A stretch of DNA of 64,000 nt from Puccinellia tenuiflora (taxonomy: Eukaryota > Streptophyta > Magnoliopsida > Poales > Poaceae). The position numbers and the translations under genes were made by a program. The notes beneath the pieces were generated by a model, which saw only the letters and a program-made list of their open reading frames with translations, did no database searches and was not told where the DNA came from. The stretch's first letter is position 1; every line of letters begins with the position of its first letter. Positions 57,227-64,000 of this stretch are shown in pieces. The DNA is taken from contig QRDG01000846.1 in assembly GCA_012064385.1 (NCBI GenBank), positions 496,001 through 560,000 of the forward strand, read 5' to 3'.

Positions 57227-60200
57227 ATGTCTAGTGAGAGCGGAGCATCATATGGAGGCCGTGATGATGAGAACATGATGAGCAACAACGACTATGGCGC
57301 GCCAAGCATGGATGACATCATGAGCGACAACGACTACAGCGCCCCAAGCATGGATGACATGGTGGACCACGACATCGATGACACCTCCACAATCATGGAT
57401 CTCATGGCGGAGCACCACCACTACCATGACTATGAGGCCGCAACCGTCCACGACATGGCGAGCTACACCGAGTTCGAGTCCAAGAGCATCAACACCATGG
57501 CGGACCACTACTTCGACTACAACTCCAATAAGGTGGTGGAACCCTACATCGACTACGGCTCCTCAAGGCACGTCAAGGATCTCCAACGACGAGCTACACA
57601 TCATGTGGATGACGACACCGGCGATGAGTCCCCACCTAGACGATACTCAAGGACACGAACTCAAGAGCGCCACCGCCGTCAAGCACCTACAAGCTCAAGA
57701 AGACGGAGCTCAAGGCATCTTCGCCTAGAGGACAAGGAGACACGCCCTCCTCATCGACGTCAAGCTACCTCACCCTTGAGACGGCGGCCATTGCAAAGTG
57801 CCTATGCACACGAGTCTTCATCAAGGAACTCCAAGGATCTTCATCGGCGTACGTCTACTCATGATCATCATCGACGTCACTATGAGGACTCAAGCTACTC
57901 AAGGCCACGCCATCACGCGTCTACATCAACATACAAGATGGTGGCAAGTACACATCATATGGAGTCTCCTCCGTGCGCCACAACCAAAAGAGCGTCCAAG
58001 CATAGATCAAGCTACACGAAGGAATTGGACAAACTCAAGGCCATCCTCGACGAGTGGAAGACCAAGCGCGACACCGACAATGCCAACTTCGAGATCGAGC
58101 AAGCCAAGCTCAAGGCCGATGCCGATAGCGACAAGCTCTTGACCGACCTCAAGACCATCCGCGAGGAGTTCGTTGTCGGGTTATCCAAGTTTTTCAAGAC
58201 CTCACATGACTCTTCACCGAGCTTATTGTCCACGCCACTACAAGATGGTGACCATGAAGATGGAGAGAAGACGGTCGAGCATGGGATTTTCCCTTCGACC
58301 AAGGAGGCGAGCATTGAAGAGGCTACCACTTGTGATGGCGAGCCAAGTGAAGAGGTTGAGCATGGGAGTGTCCCTTCAACCAAGGCGGCGAATGGAGTTG
58401 AGACTACCGAGCCTATCCCTATGTGCTTGAATGATAAAATGGTACCAATCCCATGTGAGCATGAGAGCCACCTAGCCCACTTGAGTGAGAGTGATAGTGA
58501 GTTGAGTGCCTCCACCATATGCGAGATTGAGTGCTTCCACTTTGAGGGAATGAGTGATACACACCTTGAGTTGGGAGAGGTAGTTGATAGGTCAAATGAG
58601 GCCATTTCGATTTCTAACAACTTACCCTCTACCTCTAGTGTGTTTTCTCATGTTGTACTAGGTCCCATGGATGTTGCGCCAAAACTCGACATGATGGTGC
58701 CTATGATGGAGAGGATGTACATGGAGGATGAAGACGATGCCACCCCATGCTTACATGAAGATGTACAAGTCGGCCACATGGACGCCGCTACTTCTACCAC
58801 AACACCTACTTCACATGAGCGGGACTACAAAGGTACGCATATGGGTGTTGATGATGCCATGATCCCACTAGTGGACATGATGACTTGTGATTGCTTGCAT
58901 GCTATGGATTATACTTTTGATGTCACATATGCTTCTTTCATGTTCCCATGTGATACCTTGTTTCAAACCAATGTTGATCATGCGGAATTACCTACTTGTG
59001 ATGCTCTTTCCATATACATGCCTTGTTATGAAACTTTCAACTTTTCTCCCATTGTTGCATCCAAGAAGTTGAACAATTTCTCTTTCCAATGCTTGGTTTG
59101 CAATAATGTTGATATGATGTCTTATGAGAATGCCCCCATAGCTTTCTCGAAATTTAGAGATTCTTCCTTTTGCCATGTTGAGAATTTACCCTTCCTTTTG
59201 CATATTGACCACTCACATATGGCATACATGCCTTTTGATATTGGTGTGTTTGGTGATGTGCAAATGGATAGATGCGTCATAATGGATGATGCATTCATCT
59301 ACCATGCACACAATTTCTTTTTATGGAATGTCGTGTGTAATGGCTTACGCTTCATCATGTCAACATCAATTGAGCATGAGTTGACAAAAAGAGCTCTTGA
59401 GAGCATTTTACATGAGAGTTGTGGCTCCATTCCACCTCTATTTCCTTTTCCATGTGTTGCACCGAACAAATTGAACAATTGCTTTTTCCTTTGGTTCGCC
59501 TGCAAACATGTGAGTGATTTTGGTTCCCCTTGTGACATACATGTTTCCATGATCTTTCACACAGATGATTTATGTGTCGCCGCAAACTTGATGAGCAATT
59601 TCTCTTTCCTTATGTTTGTTGGTCACCATAATGATATTTTGAGCATGTCTTGTCATGAGGCCTTTGGATGTTGTCTTCTTGGTGTTGCAACAAAATCGAT
59701 GAAAACTTGCTCTTCTCTTTGCTTTGTTTGCACCCATGATGGCGATGATAAGAGCCTCTCTCACTTTGTGTGGTTCACAAACTTCTCTTTCCGATGCTTT
59801 CAATGCAATGAACATCATATGGTTCAAAATGAGATAGCTATCTTAGCCTTCTCTAATTTTCTTAGAGATTTTGTGTTCCCACATTTTGAGGATGTTTCGA
59901 AGAGTTGCTTTCCTAATGACCTTGCTTTTGAACTACATTCTATACATGTGTGTTGTGCTAACGGTGTTATGAACAAATTTGGACATGTCGTCAATGATGT
60001 GCTCCTCTATCATGCACACACATATTTTGCTTGGTCTTTGGTGCGTATAGGTAACAATAGCGGCATGGTAATTTCCACTTCAACCACGAGACATCTATCT
60101 CCTTCACATGATGAGGACGTGCTAGCGTCGAGGACGATGCTTTTCGAAGGAGGGGGAGATGATGTAGCCCAAACCACGTCCATCACCATGACAAGCCATC

Positions 60201-60436
60201 CGACACATGCCAAGTCACCATGGGCGTCAAAGGTGTACTCCTTCCTCTTCGAGATCTCATTTCCTACACTTTGGAATTGTATGCTACTTGAGCATCTGCC
60301 CCTTTGCATTGCTAGGTTTAACACGATGGATACGAAAGCCGATGGGAGGTGTCGAGGAAGCCCAAGAGTTGATTTCATCCAAAGCGTACGCGTGGATGAG
60401 GAGGAGGAGGCATCAAGGCAAAAGCACAAGGCATGA
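57227..60436 (+). CDS. intact 1069-residue protein of the non-autonomous element, unknown function
   Basis: The frame starts MSSESGASYGGRDDE (ATG 57227) and runs without interruption to TGA at 60434-60436. The last 92 codons lie inside the 3' LTR. Residues 1-120 are Asp/His/Met-rich; 120-245 are Arg/Ser/His-rich; about 260-325 form a coiled coil (KELDKLKAILDEWKTKRD). Residues about 610-900 hold degenerate Cys-rich repeats: KLNNFSFQCLVC, KLNNCFFLWFAC, MSNFSFLMFVG, CSSLCFVC and NFSFRCFQC. Two longer units contain YHAHNFFLWNVV (about 692) and YHAHTYFAWSLV (about 928), which points to an internal duplication. A gag-like role is possible from position and coiled coil; no family is recognised. An open frame of this length in a non-autonomous element suggests recent activity or selection. 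Confidence 0.7.
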   Translation: MSSESGASYGGRDDENMMSNNDYGAPSMDDIMSDNDYSAPSMDDMVDHDIDDTSTIMDLMAEHHHYHDYEAATVHDMASYTEFESKSINTMADHYFDYNSNKVVEPYIDYGSSRHVKDLQRRATHHVDDDTGDESPPRRYSRTRTQERHRRQAPTSSRRRSSRHLRLEDKETRPPHRRQATSPLRRRPLQSAYAHESSSRNSKDLHRRTSTHDHHRRHYEDSSYSRPRHHASTSTYKMVASTHHMESPPCATTKRASKHRSSYTKELDKLKAILDEWKTKRDTDNANFEIEQAKLKADADSDKLLTDLKTIREEFVVGLSKFFKTSHDSSPSLLSTPLQDGDHEDGEKTVEHGIFPSTKEASIEEATTCDGEPSEEVEHGSVPSTKAANGVETTEPIPMCLNDKMVPIPCEHESHLAHLSESDSELSASTICEIECFHFEGMSDTHLELGEVVDRSNEAISISNNLPSTSSVFSHVVLGPMDVAPKLDMMVPMMERMYMEDEDDATPCLHEDVQVGHMDAATSTTTPTSHERDYKGTHMGVDDAMIPLVDMMTCDCLHAMDYTFDVTYASFMFPCDTLFQTNVDHAELPTCDALSIYMPCYETFNFSPIVASKKLNNFSFQCLVCNNVDMMSYENAPIAFSKFRDSSFCHVENLPFLLHIDHSHMAYMPFDIGVFGDVQMDRCVIMDDAFIYHAHNFFLWNVVCNGLRFIMSTSIEHELTKRALESILHESCGSIPPLFPFPCVAPNKLNNCFFLWFACKHVSDFGSPCDIHVSMIFHTDDLCVAANLMSNFSFLMFVGHHNDILSMSCHEAFGCCLLGVATKSMKTCSSLCFVCTHDGDDKSLSHFVWFTNFSFRCFQCNEHHMVQNEIAILAFSNFLRDFVFPHFEDVSKSCFPNDLAFELHSIHVCCANGVMNKFGHVVNDVLLYHAHTYFAWSLVRIGNNSGMVISTSTTRHLSPSHDEDVLASRTMLFEGGGDDVAQTTSITMTSHPTHAKSPWASKVYSFLFEISFPTLWNCMLLEHLPLCIARFNTMDTKADGRCRGSPRVDFIQSVRVDEEEEASRQKHKA
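60146..60159 (+). other. polypurine tract of the non-autonomous element
   Basis: GAAGGAGGGGGAGA precedes the 3' LTR start TGATGTAG. Confidence 0.88.
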
Positions 60437-61200
60437 GCCAGCCGGCTCCCAGGCCGGGCCCCCTCCAGACGCTGCCGGCCTCCAGGCCGGCCTAGGCCGG
60501 CTCCCAGGCCGGTCCCTCCTCCAGACGCCGCCGGCCTCCAGGCCGGTCCCCCTCCAGACGCCGCCGGCCTCCAGGCCGGCCCCCAGGCCGGTCCTCCTCT
60601 AGACGCTACCGGCCCCCAGGCCGGTTCCCCTCCAGACGCCGCCGGCCTAGGCCGGCCCCCAGGCCGGTTTCCCGTCAGCGCCGCCTGGTTTCCCGCCGGC
60701 GCCGGCCGGCCTCCCAGCCGGCCTAGGCCGGCCCCCAGGCCGGACCCCCACCTTTCAGCTCCTTTTTGTACTAGACTATAAATAGCTTTTCCCCTTTTCC
60801 ATTGGAGACTAGAGAAAAATGAACTAGAGAGTTGAGCGTTGCTCCTTCCCGTGATGGGTTCCTCCGAGGAGGATGATGAATCTCTTGTTGTAGCTACTCT
60901 TTCACTGAGGTGTCTCTAGTAGTGCAAACCAATCTTTCACTGCGGTGATTCTATTGGATCGGTGGACCGGCCGGTAAGAGAAATCAGTTTCATTAAGCGT
61001 GTTGTTGACTTGGGTTTTGGGATCCGGAGGCTACTCCATTGGGGGTTTGTTGTCGAGTGATTCTCCCTTGTAGGCTTCGCGAGTTATCCCCCACGAATTT
61101 GCCCTTTTCCCCTCGTGTTCTTCGTTTCCACCTCCGTGTTCTTCGTGTTCATCCTCTTTTCCCCTCAAATCCGTGAATATCGGGCCAACCCCCTACATCA
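60160..61200 (+). repeat. 3' LTR of the non-autonomous element
   Basis: It is 1041 bp, TGATGTAG...CTACATCA, with TATA box CTATAAATAG at 60776-60785. It matches 45675-46750 apart from minisatellite length and scattered changes. Confidence 0.93.
60441..60743. repeat. GGCCGGCC palindromic minisatellite in the 3' LTR
   Basis: Same repeat family as 45955-46293, about 36 bp shorter and with a different unit order (for example GTTTCCCGTCAGCGCCGCC only here). Confidence 0.92.
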
Positions 61201-62251
61201 CTCCGGCCCTAGACCGGAGTCTCCGGTCTGCGCAGTTTATTTTTCATCCAAAACGTGGTGCGGTACTGGTCCCTGGTCCGGAGTTGCACCGGAATCTCCG
61301 GCCTAGGACCGGAGTCTCAGGTCTGGGCAGACCGGAGCTTCCGCTGTAAGCAGTTTGCAACGACTCTTTTTTGTGGGGACCTATAAATGGCCCTCTTTCT
61401 TCCCCAAAGGGTCAAGAGCTTCATCCAACACGTTTTTCCCTCTCTCCCCCACCATTGTTGACCTTGATAAGCTTGCCCCTCTCTCAATCCCTGCCATGAT
61501 TCTTGCATATCTTTGAGGGAAAGTGAGAGGAGATCTAGATCTACATTTCCACCAATCAATCTCTCCTTTAAGTGAGGGGAACCTAGTGGATCTAGTTCTT
61601 GGAGTTCTTTTGTGGTTCTCCTCTTTTTTCTTCCTCTCTTATTCCCCCATCAGCATTTGTTACTTTGTTGGAATTTGAGAGTGAAGGATTTGAGCACTTG
61701 TGCTCTTGCCATTGCATTAGTTGCATCGGTTTGTGCTCTCCACGAAGATTCGTGGAAGTGAAGTTTGAGAGCTTGTTACTCTTGGGTCTTTGAACCCTAG
61801 ACGATGTTGTGGTGACTTGAGAGCCTCCGATTGAGTTATGGGTGTGTGCCTCAAGAACGAGGTTCATCGGAGAATAGGGTGAGGCCTTTGTGGCGTTGAG
61901 TAGGCCTGTTGTGGCGAGTTCACATCCCTCCAATGAGACGTACTCCCTTAACAAGGAGGAACTCGGGAATATATCCTCATCTCCGCGTGCCTCGGTTATT
62001 TCTATACCCGAGCTCTTTATTTATGCAATTTACATTGTGATAGCCTTCGTACTTGAAGTATTATATCTTGCTATCACCTTGTTGTTATCTTGCTTAGCAT
62101 AAGTTGTTGGTGCACATAGGTGAACCTAGTATATTAGGTTTTGTGTGCTTGATAAATTAAACGCTAGTTTTATTCCGCATTTATCAAGCCATAAATGTAA
62201 AAGTTTTAAATCGCCTATTCACCCCCTCTAGGCGACATCCTTGTCCTTTCA
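61201..62251 (+). repeat. 3' LTR of the Sirevirus, second part
   Basis: It resumes with the TSD copy CTCCG and continues as CCGGAGTCTCCGGTCTGCG, matching the 5' LTR from about 37612 to its end CTTTCA. TATA-like CTATAAATG at 61381-61389. Confidence 0.93.
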
Positions 62252-63955
62252 ATCATGAAACTGAATGACGGCCTTAGTGATGACCAGAGAACAGAGATTG
62301 CCAAGTATGGCCTAGATGGGCTGCTAAAGATATCTGCACACTCAATGCCATTAGACTATAGCAGGTTGATCCAAACAAAAAATGCATAGTTGTTCAAGTG
62401 CAGGGTGAAATACCTGTAACGGCAGATTCCGTAACGGAGGTCCTAGGGCTACCCAACAGAGGGGAGGATATCTTTTATGGATGGGACCCCAATGCAAATA
62501 AGTTCATGATGAGTAAATATGGTTTCCAGAAAGGAACATCACCAGAAATAACTACTTTCTACAAGATGATAGAAGACATGAATGGGAAGGCGATCGACGA
62601 CTTCATGCATGCATGTATATCACTGATGGTGTCATGTTTCCTTTGCCCCACCACCGGCCTAACGATCAGCCCATGATGCTATCCCATTGTGGTCAACTTG
62701 CAAAGAGTGAAGAGGCTCAACTTTGCAAACTTCATGTCCGACCAGATAATGGTTGTTGTTACCGATATGGGGACTAAGAAGAAATCCACGAACTGCTGCG
62801 TACACCAAATGGTGGTAAGATATCATCCCCATGTCCCACTGTCTTCTTCCTGTTCTTTACACCCTCGACTGGGTCTGACGTCCCCCCCTCTGTGTTTTTT
62901 GGGATAATGCAGGTGCAATATGTGGAGTTGTGGACTCATTGGTTGTTCAAATCAATGTCCCAGCCTGCAAAATCCGGGCAGAGGCTTGGGACAGCAAGCG
63001 GATAGCAAAGGTCATCAAGGCTGATAAGAAGCCAGGCGGTGGGTTCGAACGTCTAAGAGTGAAGCCAAATGCATTGGTCAAACCTGGCGGCGGCCTGTTT
63101 GTGGGTTGTGACGAGACCGCACGTTTTGTGGCATCAAAGTTGCCAGCCAACTTCAAAGAAAGTGTATGTGTCCCCTTTTCCCCACCCCACACCCCAAGTT
63201 TCTTCTTTTTTTCCTTCAGTGTCATGTACTCAAAGGAAACAGTCTGTTCTGACCAAGCACGTTACTCTTTTTTTTGGAGAAGAAAAGGAAGCTATCTGCA
63301 TTTGTTAGTGACCTATGCAGAGGAATCTCAGAACAGATTGGCAATTTTGTCAAGCTGGTTGGCAACCAGAATGAAGATAATGAAGACATGTCACCAAGGA
63401 AAAAGAGGCAACATAGTGTTGGCAGGGAAGATATGAGCAGCAGCAGTGAAGACATATGTGCAAGAGTGTGTGGGAAACACAAAAGTGAGCCTTCTGAGGA
63501 CGACGATTCAGATGCATTCGTCCTCCCGAGAAGAAACCACAAAGCAGCAGCCGGAAGGTATAAGCTAAAGCCGACAAAGTTCTGGAAAACCTCCTGCAAA
63601 AACTATGTCTGCGGCGAATAGCGTCCCAACAACGGAGAAGCTAGCCATTGTACCAAACATTTCAACTATGGTAATGGAAGCAACTAAGACAAGAAAAAAA
63701 GAGGAAACCAGGTTCGAATGCCCGCTCCCGGAAGAAGACACGACAGCCCTAGAAGCGCATGAGGTGGATCCAATTTCTTCAGCACCACCTACAGCAAAGG
63801 TTGCACAAGGCTCCGTACATGAAGAGGAACTAGCAACTGCGAAGGACAGTAAAACTTCTGACATCTTGTGGAGGCAGTTTCTGGGAAAGATCTGGCAACA
63901 CCGTGCATGCACCAAGCACCTTATTTTCCAAAGCAGGCGACTATTTCACAAGTAA
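62252..63955 (+). pseudogene. 3' exons of the plant-mobile-domain/Ulp1-type transposon gene
   Basis: After the second TSD copy the frame reads MKLNDGLSDDQRTEIAKYGL, which continues ERASPARI from before the Sirevirus. A one-base shift near 62360-62380 leads to VQGEIPVTADSVTEVLGLPN. An in-frame TGA at 62674-62676 follows CPTTGLTISP. An intron (about GTGGTAAG at 62820 to ATGCAG at 62912) precedes VDSLVVQINVPACKIRAEAW; another lies near 63163-63275. A Lys/Ser-rich exon follows (KKRKLSAFVSDLCRGISEQI), changing frame near 63605 and ending at 63955. This N-terminal architecture is known to me from grass Ulp1-protease-like genes carried by Mutator-like elements; the protease part would lie outside the window. 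Broken. Confidence 0.65.
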
Positions 63956-64000
63956 ACCGAATATCAGAACATCAGAAGTTTTTGGACACCCCGGTTGTAG

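Larger units (their letters stand above)
45675..61200 (+). mobile_element. non-autonomous LTR retrotransposon with one large ORF (unclassified)
   Basis: LTRs 45675-46750 and 60160-61200, an initiator-Met PBS at 46753, PPT at 60146-60159 and perfect TSDs CTCCG (45670-45674, 61201-61205). Removing the nested Athila element leaves about 6 kb. The only gene is the intact frame at 57227-60436; no protease, RT, RNase H or integrase is seen. The LTR ends TGATGTAG...CTACATCA form an 8-bp inverted repeat. The PBS is compatible with several gypsy or copia groups, so the enzyme donor is unknown. Confidence 0.93.
36594..62251 (+). mobile_element. non-autonomous (gag-only) Sirevirus-type copia element, carrying nested insertions
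   Basis: 5' LTR 36594-38628, PBS at 38631, gag from 38684, a 3.6-kb non-coding region, PPT at 44567-44582, and a 3' LTR split into 44583-45674 and 61201-62251. TSDs ATCAT at 36589-36593 and 62252-62256 are perfect. No protease, integrase, RT or RNase H is visible, so it would depend on enzymes from a partner. LTR ends, PBS and gag coiled coil match the minus-strand Sirevirus at 3667. Without nested DNA it is about 10.1 kb. Confidence 0.93.

Overview
The window looks like repeat-rich DNA from a pooid grass, most likely Triticeae (inferred). It holds one ordinary host gene, one decayed gene fragment and long stretches of nested LTR retrotransposons, DNA transposons and Helitrons. The 32.1 kb LTR starts with the TGATACGT...CTATAATTTTT signature that I associate with abundant Triticeae gypsy families. 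No bacterial-type features, CRISPR array, rRNA or tRNA gene was seen.

Layout. 1-3666: 3' part of a plus-strand Tat-type Ty3/gypsy element. It carries a spliced antisense gene with its own TATA box and ends in a 3' LTR. It sits in the 3' region of a minus-strand Sirevirus-type Ty1/copia element (3667-13913: extra spliced gene, broken pol, broken gag, PBS, 5' LTR). That copia element in turn sits in a DNA transposon copy (13914-14437), which is fused to a second copy (14436-15795). 15965-18236: a Helitron. 18237-26141: mostly non-coding DNA with a nucleobase-ascorbate transporter (NAT) pseudogene fragment, a second Helitron 3' end and a piece of Stowaway MITE. 26243-27799 (minus): an intact single-exon MATE transporter, the only convincing host gene. 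28-32 kb: non-coding, with a large AT-rich inverted repeat. 32091-34616: an internally deleted Athila-type gypsy element with a perfect 5-bp TSD.

36166-63955 is a spliced transposon-associated gene (plant-mobile-domain/Ulp1-type N-terminal region). It is split by a stack of insertions, each with a perfect TSD. A gag-only Sirevirus (36594-62251, TSD ATCAT) entered the gene. A non-autonomous LTR element with an intact 1069-codon ORF (45675-61200, TSD CTCCG) entered the Sirevirus 3' LTR. A defective Athila-type element (47436-56884, TSD GTCGC) entered that one.

Themes. Unrelated LTR elements here each carry their own short GC-rich palindrome family: CCGGAAATTCCGG, CCGGAGTCTCCGG, GGCCGGCC and CCTCGCGAGG. 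In the Athila element these palindromes also sit in every polyprotein linker and stay translatable. Two retroelements carry extra genes with canonical introns, one antisense (Tat) and one sense downstream of pol (Sirevirus). Coding calls were made by eye from translations and splice signals; no database search was run.
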